From NCBI GenBank assembly GCA_021801305.1, contig JAJYYD010000049.1:1-21514 (forward strand): 21,514 bases of DNA, read 5' to 3'. The notes under the pieces were generated by a model that did not search any database, was not told the origin of the DNA, and worked only from the letters and a program-made list of their open reading frames with translations. Positions 15,048 to 21,495 of the stretch are shown here, in pieces; position 1 is the stretch's first letter, and each line of letters opens with the position of its first letter. Both the position numbers and the translations under genes were made by a program. Origin of the DNA: Thermoplasmata archaeon (GTDB taxonomy: Archaea > Thermoplasmatota > Thermoplasmata > Thermoplasmatales > Thermoplasmataceae).

Positions 15048-15554
15048 ATGTTTGGGAAATCGGTAAAAATGGACTTTGATAAAGATAATTTTCTGGAATT
15101 TTTGTGGAAAGCCCATCAGAACACCTATGCTGCTCCCGATGAAATCAGGAAGCACAATAAAACTGGAAAATTTCTACTTCCAGGATTTGTAGGCTATGCT
15201 TTTTCATATGGCGACTGGCAGTATCATGATTCGTATGCAGGAAGAAGATGGCCACCTGGAAAGGAAGTGGTCTTCTTCAAGGATAACCCCGTCTGGACCA
15301 TGTCATATCAGGGAAAGGTTTCAGACGAACTGGATGAACAGGAAGTAAATGCTGTATATTCATTCCTAAGAACTGCCCTTAGAAATGCTGATCCTTTAAC
15401 CCCATTCCGGGGACCATCACAGTTTCGCGATGCCGGTCTTGAATATAATTTCAGTTTCAAGGGTGATTATTCCTATTTCACAGGAAAGGAAGTCGTGACC
15501 AGAGATGGAATTGAATTATTTTTTCAGGACATAATGGGTTCAATCATATTGTAA
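15048..15554 (+). CDS. DUF5680 protein
   Basis: The 168-aa product carries the conserved pattern of the DUF5680 family. This includes FLWKAHQNTYAA near the N-terminus, GYAFSYGDWQYHDSYAGRRW, then KEVVFFKDNPVWTMSYQGKV, FLRTALRNADPLTPFRGPSQF, FSFKGDYSYFTGKEVV and a C-terminal GIELFFQDIMGSIIL. In bacteria this domain often follows an HTH domain in MerR/XRE-type regulators or stands alone. Here it stands alone, and its role is unknown. The start could also be the ATG at 15069 (MDFDKDNFLEFL). The TATA box places the likely transcription start near 15041, leaving at most a short leader. It has good codon structure throughout. Confidence 0.8.
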   Translation: MFGKSVKMDFDKDNFLEFLWKAHQNTYAAPDEIRKHNKTGKFLLPGFVGYAFSYGDWQYHDSYAGRRWPPGKEVVFFKDNPVWTMSYQGKVSDELDEQEVNAVYSFLRTALRNADPLTPFRGPSQFRDAGLEYNFSFKGDYSYFTGKEVVTRDGIELFFQDIMGSIIL

Positions 15555-15754
15555 AATAACAAGGTTTTGAAGACAAAAAATATTGGTCTTGCTGCATTTA
15601 AGAGTTTACGTTCATTTTTTAAAGTTTTGGATTGCACAGCATCCTGGAAACAGGGCTCTAGATAAACTCCAGAAAAACTTTCTTATAAGATCACAGTGTG
15701 TATCATCATATTATATGAGACAATGTTCAATGAAAGAAGCCCATTGTAAGAATG

Positions 15755-15761
15755 TTTATAA
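15755..15761 (+). promoter_or_regulatory. TATA box of the dihydrofolate-reductase-like gene
   Basis: TTTATAA is centred 25 bases before the ATG at 15783, implying a leaderless mRNA. It also argues against reading the 67-codon frame that ends just past this point as a gene. Confidence 0.5.
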
Positions 15762-15782
15762 GTCCACACTGGTTGTAATGGC

Positions 15783-16346
15783 ATGAGAAAGGTTATCGTG
15801 GACGCCATAATTTCTCTGGACGGCTATTACACAAGCCTGAATAACGAAATTGACTGGTTTGGGTTCAGCAAGGAAGAAATTGAATGGTCGAATAAGATTC
15901 TAAGAAGGGTGGATACCATGCTTTACGGTCGTGTAACGTATCAAGAGTTCAGCGAATTCTGGCCAAAAGCTTCTCCGTCCCCAGACGGTTTTGACGCTGA
16001 AATCATAGGAAAGCTGAATGGCCTCATGAAGGTCGTCTTTTCGCGCAGCATTACAGAGGTCCCATGGGGGCCGGCAGTCCTGATACGCGAGAATCCTGTG
16101 GAAGCAGTGTCCAAATTCAAGAAGGAGAATGGCGGAGATATGGTGATTGTAGGGAGTGGAACTCTAGTGTCTTCCCTTGTGGCGAACGACATGATCGACG
16201 AATACCGCATTCGGATCAGGCCTATTATACTTGGTTCCGGGAAACCACTTTTCGTTGACAAAAAAAGAAGGCATAAGCTCAAACTTGTTTCTGCCAGTAA
16301 GTTTTTGAATGGTGTGGTAGCCCTGCACTACGAGCCGGATACCTGA
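15783..16346 (+). CDS. Dihydrofolate reductase family protein (RibD C-terminal domain, YyaP/YwjB-like)
   Basis: The 187-aa product matches the stand-alone RibD-C/DHFR-like family. Evidence is the opening strand VIVDAIISLDGYY (4-16), MLYGRVTYQEF (46-56), the conserved GSGTLVSSLV (124-133) that binds the NADPH pyrophosphate in relatives, and DEYRIRIRPIILGSGKPLF (139-157). These proteins reduce pteridine- or pyrimidine-like substrates with NADPH, but most YyaP-type members have no proven substrate. The ATG at 15783 is supported by a TATA box ~25 bases upstream. It is commonly found in bacteria, so acquisition by transfer is plausible. It is followed by a 620-base gene-poor stretch. Confidence 0.87.
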   Translation: MRKVIVDAIISLDGYYTSLNNEIDWFGFSKEEIEWSNKILRRVDTMLYGRVTYQEFSEFWPKASPSPDGFDAEIIGKLNGLMKVVFSRSITEVPWGPAVLIRENPVEAVSKFKKENGGDMVIVGSGTLVSSLVANDMIDEYRIRIRPIILGSGKPLFVDKKRRHKLKLVSASKFLNGVVALHYEPDT

Positions 16347-16555
16347 TTGCGTGTCTTATGATTAGGGAAAATAAAATGTGATCATTAACCTACCCGGTTG
16401 AACAGCTTATTGCGGCATTTACTCTGTATTACAGATAAAATGGTTCAACAACAACCATCCAAAAGAGATCAGATCTGTAGTTAACTTGATGTTACCAGAA
16501 TTCATCATGAGATAAGTATGGACTAATCTGGATTTTGCCATGGTTGTAACATCCT

Positions 16556-16575
16556 CTCCCAGCTAACGCATGGAG
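16556..16575 (-). repeat. Hairpin resembling an IS200/IS605 (TnpB) right end
   Basis: On the minus strand the sequence reads CTCCATGC-GTTA-GCTGGGAG. The 8-nt arms pair at 6 of 8 positions around a four-base loop, followed by AGAGGATGT. This layout (hairpin near the end of the element, then a conserved short tail) recalls the right end/omega-RNA scaffold of TnpB elements. No TnpB gene or left end was found, so it would be a remnant. Confidence 0.25.
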
Positions 16576-16940
16576 CTTGACTAATAGTCGCTTTTAAAAT
16601 TGTCCTTTCTAAGGAATCAGGGGCTTTATCAAGAAATGTGGTATATTAACCAGAAACAAGGTAATTAATTTTTTTCGCAAAACTCGGAGTTGATCCAGAG
16701 ACCGCAAAAACACCGAGATGATTTTTGACTGGTCTGTAAAGTTTGAGAATAGGCGGTCAAGGAGCACTTTATCAGAAGAATAACAATGAGGTAATAATAC
16801 TCTTAGTTAAGGTTGGTGTAAGAAAGAACCTGAGTTGATCTTTTGCTTCCAAATGAACGTTTTGGATTTGGTTGAAGTTTCAAACAAATGCATTGAATAA
16901 GAGATAATGGAGCAATATTTCCACTTTGTTTGTTAAAATT

Positions 16941-16947
16941 TATATAA
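16941..16947 (+). promoter_or_regulatory. TATA box of vapB
   Basis: TATATAA is centred exactly 26 bases before the vapB ATG at 16970. This supports a leaderless vapBC transcript. Confidence 0.6.
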
Positions 16948-16958
16948 TGTTTAAACAT
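16947..16958. promoter_or_regulatory. Perfect 12-bp palindrome, candidate VapB(C) operator
   Basis: ATGTTTAAACAT is a perfect palindrome lying between the TATA box and the expected transcription start of vapBC. A bound antitoxin dimer there would block initiation, as expected for autoregulated toxin-antitoxin operons. Confidence 0.5.
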
Positions 16959-16969
16959 AAATATATGTC

Positions 16970-17182
16970 ATGCCCAAAACAATCACAATCAAGAAGTCAG
17001 TGTACAACGAATTAAAGGGATTCAAGAAAGAAAACGAGAGTTTCAGTGACCTCCTGGACAGATTGATCAAATCACAGAGCAATAAAGGTCTAATTAAGTC
17101 CTTGAGAGGTAGCATTGAGTTTGAAGATAAGGAGAAGCTCCTTAAGGAGATCGAAAATAAACGGTGGGAGAAGAGAAATTGA
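16970..17182 (+). CDS. vapB: VapB-type antitoxin (VAPB_antitox family)
   Basis: The 70-aa protein shows the archaeal VapB pattern. A short N-terminal strand and helix (KTITIKKSVYNELKGFKKEN) is followed by ESFSDLLDRLIKSQ, then a charged C-terminal tail (EFEDKEKLLKEIENKRWEKR) that would wrap around the toxin. The N-terminal half binds DNA as a dimer and the tail neutralises VapC. It precedes and overlaps vapC by four bases (TTGA). Its promoter has a TATA box 26 bases upstream and a 12-bp palindrome between box and start codon, consistent with autorepression. The family assignment is strong although the protein is short. Confidence 0.87.
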   Translation: MPKTITIKKSVYNELKGFKKENESFSDLLDRLIKSQSNKGLIKSLRGSIEFEDKEKLLKEIENKRWEKRN

Positions 17183-17556
17183 TTTTACTGGATACAGACG
17201 TTATCATAGAGGTGTTGGATAAGAAATCTGACACAGGTAATACACTTATGCGTAGAATCATTGAAAGTGGAGAAGAATGCTGTACAAGTTCGGTAAACAT
17301 GCATGAAGTGCTTTATGGCATAGGAAAATTTTCCAAAGATTCTCATATGATTCTCCAGATAACAACGCCGGGATACAATAAGAATTATAGTGAATTATCC
17401 GCTGCTCTGGGGTTAAGTGCAGAAAAAAAGGGTAGATCAGTTCCTAGAATGGACACTATTGTGGCGTCAGTAGCAATAAACAACGGTTGCTCACTTTATA
17501 CATTAGATGATCACTTTGAAGTTTTTACGGACAATGGACTGAAACTGTTTAGTTAG
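17179..17556 (+). CDS. vapC: VapC-type PIN-domain ribonuclease toxin
   Basis: A PIN-domain toxin of 125 aa starting LLDTDVIIEVLD. The acidic residues expected of a Mg2+-dependent RNase are present: D5 and D7 in LLDTD, E43 (NMHEVLYG), D92 (RMDTIVA) and D110/D111 (TLDDHFE). VapC proteins typically cleave tRNA or rRNA at specific sites when antitoxin is degraded. The TTG at 17179 overlaps the vapB stop as TTGA and has a good SD (GGGAGAAG) eight to nine bases upstream. A GTG at 17164 inside vapB would add five residues before the conserved strand and is the alternative. All key catalytic residues are intact, so the toxin is probably functional. Confidence 0.9.
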   Translation: MILLDTDVIIEVLDKKSDTGNTLMRRIIESGEECCTSSVNMHEVLYGIGKFSKDSHMILQITTPGYNKNYSELSAALGLSAEKKGRSVPRMDTIVASVAINNGCSLYTLDDHFEVFTDNGLKLFS

Positions 17557-17616
17557 ATTACAATGGATCGCTAGAGATTTTCTTAGAGTCTTAAGCGAAT
17601 ACTAAGGAATCGAAAA

Positions 17617-17871
17617 TTACCTTTCATAGACATTGCTCCTGTGTCCGACTTTTAAAATCAATATTCTAACCATTTCATTTTGAATGTCAAGAATCACCCT
17701 ATAATCTCCGACCCTAAGCCTGTAGTATGGATATCGAACAAGTTTCTCAACATACCTTTCTGGGTTTTGACACAATTGTCCAACTTTTTCATGAATCCTC
17801 TTGGCAACTGACCTGTCAAGGCGTTCCAACTGCTTGGATGCCTGCATGGACCATACTATTCTATAGTCCAT
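17617..17871 (-). CDS. relE: RelE/ParE-family toxin
   Basis: An 84-aa RelE-fold toxin with the expected layout. VWSMQASKQLERLDRSVAKR forms helix 1-2, then QLCQNPERYVEKL, then the conserved sheet YYRLRVGDYRVILDI and the C-terminal ILKVGHRSNVYER. Residues equivalent to the RelE active site (R51, R53, R58, H77, R78, Y82) are present. RelE toxins cleave mRNA in the ribosomal A site; ParE relatives instead poison gyrase, and the RHR pattern here favours RelE-type RNase activity. Its ATG at 17871 overlaps the antitoxin stop by one base (TAATG), so expression is coupled. It is convergent with vapC. Confidence 0.88.
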   Translation of the reverse strand: MDYRIVWSMQASKQLERLDRSVAKRIHEKVGQLCQNPERYVEKLVRYPYYRLRVGDYRVILDIQNEMVRILILKVGHRSNVYER

Positions 17872-18092
17872 TAAAGACCTAGGTCCTTCTTCAGTTGTTC
17901 GTGGGTGACAAATTTGCCAGATTCGATTTCACGTCTAGCTTCTTCCACCTCCCTTATGGTCTCCTCGTTTAGTTCTTTAAGATCCTCAATCATCCTTTCT
18001 ATTACTTCCTCATATGTTTCTCTAGGATGCAGTTTCATTGACTGTAATGTTCTCTTTGTATCTTCCTTTACCTGTATCGTTGAAATAGTCAC
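17871..18092 (-). CDS. relB: RelB-like antitoxin
   Basis: A 73-aa acidic antitoxin upstream of the RelE toxin. The N-terminal part (STIQVKEDTKRTLQSMK) resembles the ribbon-helix-helix DNA-binding start of archaeal antitoxins. It is followed by TYEEVIERMIEDLKELNEE and a flexible charged tail ending in EQLKKDLGL. The start is GTG at 18092, with a TATA-like TTTATACT (minus strand) about 25 bases upstream. The same TIQV...TYEE-type N-terminus and KKxLG-type C-terminus occur in the antitoxin near the right window edge, so the two are distant paralogues. Short ATAGT repeats flank the promoter and could be its operator. Confidence 0.8.
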   Translation of the reverse strand: MTISTIQVKEDTKRTLQSMKLHPRETYEEVIERMIEDLKELNEETIREVEEARREIESGKFVTHEQLKKDLGL

Positions 18093-18115
18093 AGTTGTCT
18101 ATAGTGTTCGATAGT
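18085..18115. promoter_or_regulatory. ATAGT repeats at the relBE promoter, candidate operator
   Basis: ATAGT occurs at 18085-18089, 18101-18105 and 18111-18115; the last two are ten bases apart (one helical turn). They lie between and beside the TATA-like element (18113-18120, read on the minus strand) and the GTG start. This would suit ribbon-helix-helix binding, but the repeats are short. Confidence 0.3.
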
Positions 18116-18256
18116 ATAAAGTTTTGTCATACAGAACTTTAATCTCAATGAGGTCGATATCGCAAATTTACAGCTTGGAATGTGTCTGGGTATTTGGGCC
18201 TGATTAAAGTAATATCTCAATAACCACAAAAAGAAAAAACATTCGTAAGTTCTCCC

Positions 18257-18265
18257 ATTATAATA
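18257..18265 (+). promoter_or_regulatory. TATA-like box upstream of the Imm5-like gene
   Basis: ATTATAATA is centred ~25 bases before the ATG at 18286. The promoter therefore appears intact although the coding region is broken. Confidence 0.45.
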
Positions 18266-18285
18266 TTCTGTATGAGAGGCTTATT

Positions 18286-18613
18286 ATGGACAAGCAGAAC
18301 ATTTTTGAGAAGAGACGGGACCTTAGGCTTGTAACCATACGTCGAGGTGGAACGCTTAATGACTCTGATCATCTTCTTATTGCGAAGTGGGCAGCTGATT
18401 GCGCTCAGCATGTGCTTCATCTTTTCGAAGAGGAGAGACCAGATGATGACCGTCCACGCATAGCAATTGAACAAGCACGTGCATGGGCACGAGGCGAAAT
18501 CACAACGGGTCAAGCCGTGGCATTACGCACAGTTGCCCCGCGAGATAAGAGACCTAGTTCGAGATGATCAGCAGCTGAGCAATAGGAAGTACTGGTCATT
18601 GTTCACTTGCTGA
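18286..18613 (+). pseudogene. Imm5-like putative immunity protein gene, internally deleted and frameshifted
   Basis: Frame 1 from ATG 18286 encodes RRDLRLVTIRRGGTL, then DHLLIAKWAADCAQHVLHLF and RPRIAIEQARAWARGEI. This strongly resembles the N-terminal third of bacterial Imm5-like (putative immunity) proteins of ~170-180 aa. After ~18500 the frame continues for 25 unrelated codons to a TGA at 18567. In frame 2 the typical C-terminus appears instead: PWHYAQLPREIRDLVRDDQQ, ending WSLFTC at TGA 18611. The alanine-rich middle (~70 residues) is missing. The simplest reading is a deletion that also changed the frame. A TATA-like ATTATAATA is still present ~25 bases before the ATG. It could make a truncated 93-aa protein. 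Confidence 0.65.
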
Positions 18614-18890
18614 CACCATATGTTTCTTGGGCATCCTCTGAAACTCGTTAAGATCTTCAATTGTCAAGATTAATTGATCCGCTTCGCATTTTCATGAGTT
18701 ATCAACTTAAACGATTGATGGCTTGGTTTTCATTTGTTCAAGAAACATTCCTCTTTCTCACTTTGTATTGGTGAACTAACTTTCCAATAAAGAATAGAAT
18801 CGAGTGGACGGGTCGGGATTTGCTTATTGTTTAAAATTGCCTAAGAACTTATATTATTAATAATTTACAGAGCTTTGTCTTAATGCCACA
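18614..18890. other. Intergenic remnant region
   Basis: No intact gene. On the minus strand a 31-codon coding-like piece (18596-18691, including ILTIEDLNEFQRMPKKHM) ends opposite the immunity-gene remnant. The rest is AT-rich without recognisable features. Confidence 0.4.
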
Positions 18891-19193
18891 TTATTTCATG
18901 GATTGATCCAAGTCTTCAATTCTGACTATTTTTTCAAAATCTGAACCGTTTTCATTTCTCAAGTAATTCAATACTCTCTTGTGAACCTCCATAAGATATG
19001 AAACATGACCTATCTTCATTGTATCATCAAACTTATCGTAATATGAAAACTCTGTTCCTGGACAATCTTTACGTGTGAATGTTATTCTGCAAAGAGGCAC
19101 ATTTAGACCAATATTTAGAAGAATATAAAAGTGATCCTGCCAAGCATGGTATTCTTTTGGTTCAAAGTGAATAATTGGAACTCGCAATTCCAC
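18891..19193 (-). CDS. Hypothetical protein, 100 aa, start uncertain
   Basis: I do not recognise this family. From the GTG at 19193 the product begins MELRVPIIHFEPKEYHAWQD, followed by a strand-helix mix (YILLNIGLNVPLCRITFTRK) and a helical C-terminus (LMEVHKRVLNYLRNENGSDF) that ends with an IEDLDQSM segment. The conserved-looking sense (TIVLAVEL) continues upstream of the GTG for five codons to a TGA, without a start, so the gene may be 5'-truncated or use the GTG. No membrane segment is seen; the two cysteines (35, 44) do not form a known motif. It stands alone between the decayed immunity gene and tetR, in an island of toxin-antitoxin genes. Confidence 0.5.
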   Translation of the reverse strand: MELRVPIIHFEPKEYHAWQDHFYILLNIGLNVPLCRITFTRKDCPGTEFSYYDKFDDTMKIGHVSYLMEVHKRVLNYLRNENGSDFEKIVRIEDLDQSMK

Positions 19194-19324
19194 TGCGAGT
19201 ACAATTGTTCATTTTTCACTCTATAGATCATCCGTTGTATGTGCAGATTCCAGCTTGAAAAAATGTAAAAAACAAACCAACAAAATTCATAATGTTTGAA
19301 TCTTAGAAATTATGAGTAAACGAA

Positions 19325-19921
19325 TTAATTTTTGTATAAGGAAGAATTTTCCAAAATGCTTCTGATGCCAGTTTCAAACATCTCAGACGCATTAGTGTCG
19401 CTCAAGCCCTGCATCATACTTATCATTATACCATTGTGCAAGGCGATCAAGGTAAGGGATAGCTTTCTAGAATCAGCATCCCTTGAAATCAAGCCCCTCT
19501 CTTTGAGTAACTCGAGTCTGCTGGAAATTATCTTCACGTAATTTTCATAGCTTTCCATTAATATTTTTCTCACCCTTTGATTTTTATTGATTTCCCCAAG
19601 TGCAAAAATCCAGTGAAATCTTAAGTGCTCAGGCAACTCCAATTCAGTTTTGAAGAAACTTTTAGCGCTCTCAAGAATATCCTCAGATATAATTTTGTCT
19701 AGGTTATCTTCCAGCAGTTGCGTATTCCTCTTGCATACCTCGTAAAGTAGTTCTTCTTTGTTTTTGAAATAGAGGTAAAGCGTACCCTTTGTTACCCCTA
19801 TCTCTCTGGCAATATCATCCATACTGGACTCCTGGTATCCTGATTCAAAAAAGAGCCTTGAAGCCGATTCCATGATGGTGTTCATCGCCTGCTTCCTGTA
19901 TCCTTTAACTACTCTGGGCAT
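19325..19921 (-). CDS. TetR/AcrR-family transcriptional regulator
   Basis: The 198-aa product has the classic TetR N-terminal HTH: IMESASRLFFESGYQESSMD, then DDIAREIGVTKGTLYLYFKNKEELL (~35-59). A helical ligand-binding domain of normal length follows. The effector cannot be predicted. It is divergent from an SDR-type gene across an 80-base gap that has two perfect inverted repeats. One (ATTGTAATTACAAT) is directly next to its own start codon, and the other (CTGAAT-AGTC-ATTCAG) is before the SDR gene. The TATA-like TTTAATA (minus strand) is ~23 bases upstream. The natural model is a repressor controlling itself and the neighbouring dehydrogenase/epimerase. Confidence 0.9.
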   Translation of the reverse strand: MPRVVKGYRKQAMNTIMESASRLFFESGYQESSMDDIAREIGVTKGTLYLYFKNKEELLYEVCKRNTQLLEDNLDKIISEDILESAKSFFKTELELPEHLRFHWIFALGEINKNQRVRKILMESYENYVKIISSRLELLKERGLISRDADSRKLSLTLIALHNGIMISMMQGLSDTNASEMFETGIRSILENSSLYKN

Positions 19922-19922
19922 A

Positions 19923-19936
19923 ATTGTAATTACAAT
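19923..19936. promoter_or_regulatory. Perfect 14-bp palindrome at the tetR start
   Basis: ATTGTAATTACAAT is a perfect inverted repeat lying between the tetR TATA-like element (~19941-19947) and the tetR ATG. It would cover the transcription start, so it is a candidate autoregulatory operator. Confidence 0.5.
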
Positions 19937-19972
19937 CGAATATTAAAGAATTCACGAAAGAAAGATTTAATA

Positions 19973-19988
19973 CTGAATAGTCATTCAG
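19973..19988. promoter_or_regulatory. Inverted repeat CTGAAT-N4-ATTCAG before the SDR gene, candidate TetR operator
   Basis: Two perfect 6-bp arms separated by AGTC. It lies just downstream of the TATA-like TTTAATA (19966-19972) of the SDR gene at 20002. The TGAAT-N4-ATTCA form is typical of TetR-family operators. Confidence 0.6.
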
Positions 19989-20001
19989 ATAACTAACTAT
20001 T

Positions 20002-20982
20002 ATGAAAAACAACGATGAAGTTGATGTAAACGGCATACAAACAGTCTTTGGGGCCACAGGATCGTATGGGTATTCAGTGATCATGAAACTTCTCGAAAAT
20101 GGGTATAAAGTAAGAGCTGTCGTCAGAGACGAGAAAAAAGCAGCAGATCTCTTTCACGGGAATGTGCAGATAGCCGTTGCAGACGTTACAAACGGAGAAG
20201 AGATCCCCAGGGTATGTAAGGATGCGGCGGTCTTATACTTAGGGCACAATTTTCCCTATGGTCTGTGGAAAAAGTATTACATGAATTCAATTCTCAACAT
20301 TCTAAAGGGCTGCAGAGGATCAAAGCCTCTGGTAGTGTTTCCAGGAAATGTATATGGCTATGGCAAATTCCAGCATTTACCTGTTGATGAAACTCACCTG
20401 CTAAATGCGAGATCGGAAAAAGGCATGTTAAGGAACCAGATAGAGTCAATTCTATGGAGTTATCACCTCAAAGGAAGAATTAACCTGATCATACCAAGAT
20501 TTGCAGATTTCTATGGTCCAAATGTAGTAAATGAACTGTATGGTGCTATGTTTCGCAACGCTATCCAGGATAAGCCAGTAATTTGGCCTGTCAACGCTGA
20601 TGTAGAACACAACATCACTTATATTGAAGATGCGGCTCAAGCGACTCTACTAATGGTACAAAACCCAAATGAATACGGAAAAGTATTTCATGTCTCAGGT
20701 CCGATCACAACAGCCAGAAAATTCATAGAAGAAATCTATTATGTTTCAGGTAACAAATCGGCAATTAAGGTGGTTTCTAAAAAATTTATCAGAGCACTGG
20801 GAATTTTTAATTCAAATGCCAGAGAACTCATTGAACTCCTTTACGAATATGAAGAACCCTATGTCATAGACGATACAAAATTATTGAAGACGTTCCCACA
20901 TTTTTCTCACACTCCATACAACGTCGGAATTAGAAGAACTGTTGATTGGTTCAAGAATAAGATTAGGACACCAGGAAGATAA
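20002..20982 (+). CDS. NAD(P)-dependent epimerase/dehydratase-type SDR (atypical)
   Basis: A 326-aa extended SDR with the glycine-rich nucleotide motif FGATGSYG (16-23) and RAVVRDEKKA after strand 2, which suggests NADP-type specificity. Later come VADVTNGEE and FPGNVYGYGKF, then RFADFYGPNVV and ITYIEDAAQATLLM, all typical of the NAD-dependent epimerase/dehydratase family. The usual YxxxK catalytic pair is not obvious; around the expected place it reads ARSEKGMLRNQIE. The enzyme may therefore be atypical, like the NmrA/SDR-a subgroups. The C-terminal ~80 residues form the substrate-binding domain. It is divergent from tetR, with a candidate operator overlapping its promoter, so it is probably the regulated target. 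The substrate is unknown. Confidence 0.83.
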   Translation: MKNNDEVDVNGIQTVFGATGSYGYSVIMKLLENGYKVRAVVRDEKKAADLFHGNVQIAVADVTNGEEIPRVCKDAAVLYLGHNFPYGLWKKYYMNSILNILKGCRGSKPLVVFPGNVYGYGKFQHLPVDETHLLNARSEKGMLRNQIESILWSYHLKGRINLIIPRFADFYGPNVVNELYGAMFRNAIQDKPVIWPVNADVEHNITYIEDAAQATLLMVQNPNEYGKVFHVSGPITTARKFIEEIYYVSGNKSAIKVVSKKFIRALGIFNSNARELIELLYEYEEPYVIDDTKLLKTFPHFSHTPYNVGIRRTVDWFKNKIRTPGR

Positions 20983-21252
20983 AAGTGATTGTTAGTTAAT
21001 CATCCGGTCTCTTCTAATTTTTACTTGAGGTGACTTAAAAATTATCATTTTTAATCTTGACAGACAAGTTTTTGAATGAAAGAGACTGATTGAGATTGAT
21101 TAATTGTTTTAAGCGAATACTTTCTGCTTTACATGAATATAAGAAAACTACCCCTTATCTCATAATGCCCAGACATTACTGCACCCATGTAAAAATTGAC
21201 GAAAAGGCATGAATTATATCGCAATTATACATTGGGTATACAAGGTATATAC
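20983..21252. other. Intergenic region upstream of third antitoxin gene
   Basis: AT-rich, with no gene seen. It ends in a promoter-like segment: AATTATAC (21223-21230) ~26 bases before the ATG at 21253, then GTATAC (21236-21241) and the 8-bp palindrome GTATATAC (21245-21252) touching the start codon, which may be operator half-sites. Confidence 0.4.
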
Positions 21253-21495
21253 ATGGATTACACAACCATACAGATTAGCCGATCTACAAGAGAGAAACTG
21301 AATGGGCTAAGGGCATACAAGAGAATGACATATGATGAGTTGCTGAATGCACTCATGTCACTAATTCCTGAGGGTGATGATGAAGGGGTTTACACTGAGG
21401 ATTTCAGGGCTTCCCTGCTTAGGGGCCTCCTTGATGTGAAAGAGAAGAAGACCCACACAGTAGAAGAAGTGAAGAAACAGTTGGGAATTCAGTGA
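21253..21495 (+). CDS. RelB-like/ribbon-helix-helix antitoxin
   Basis: From the ATG at 21253 the product has 80 aa. A ribbon-helix-helix-like N-terminus (YTTIQISRSTREKLNGLRAY, then MTYDELLNALMSL) precedes an acidic linker (EGDDEGVYTEDF) and a helical C-terminus ending TVEEVKKQLGIQ. The ends resemble the relB-like protein at 17871-18092. I chose 21253 over an upstream ATG at 21196 because a TATA-like AATTATAC is ~26 bases before it. Its stop overlaps a GTG (GTGA), where a toxin gene seems to begin at the window edge. Toxin-antitoxin identity is inferred from this arrangement and from the similarity to the other module. Confidence 0.7.
   Translation: MDYTTIQISRSTREKLNGLRAYKRMTYDELLNALMSLIPEGDDEGVYTEDFRASLLRGLLDVKEKKTHTVEEVKKQLGIQ

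Larger units (their letters stand above)
16347..16969. other. Gene-poor, probably degenerate region
   Basis: No intact gene is seen in 620 bases. Short coding-like pieces occur in several frames without good starts, for example a ~65-codon open stretch on the minus strand around 16610-16810. At 16556-16575 there is an 8-nt-arm hairpin resembling an IS605-type end. The last ~40 bases carry the vapB promoter and a palindrome. The impression is of decayed mobile or accessory DNA. Confidence 0.5.

Noticed and set aside
15583..15786. A 67-codon plus-strand frame starting with TTG
   Set aside because: It runs through the strong TATA box of the DHFR-like gene and overlaps its start. The product looks random.
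17591..21121. Shared 13-mer TTAAGCGAATACT at 17591-17603 and 21109-21121 as att-like repeats of the island
   Set aside because: A few 13-base matches are expected by chance in a window this long, and the flanks do not match. Not enough to call attachment sites.
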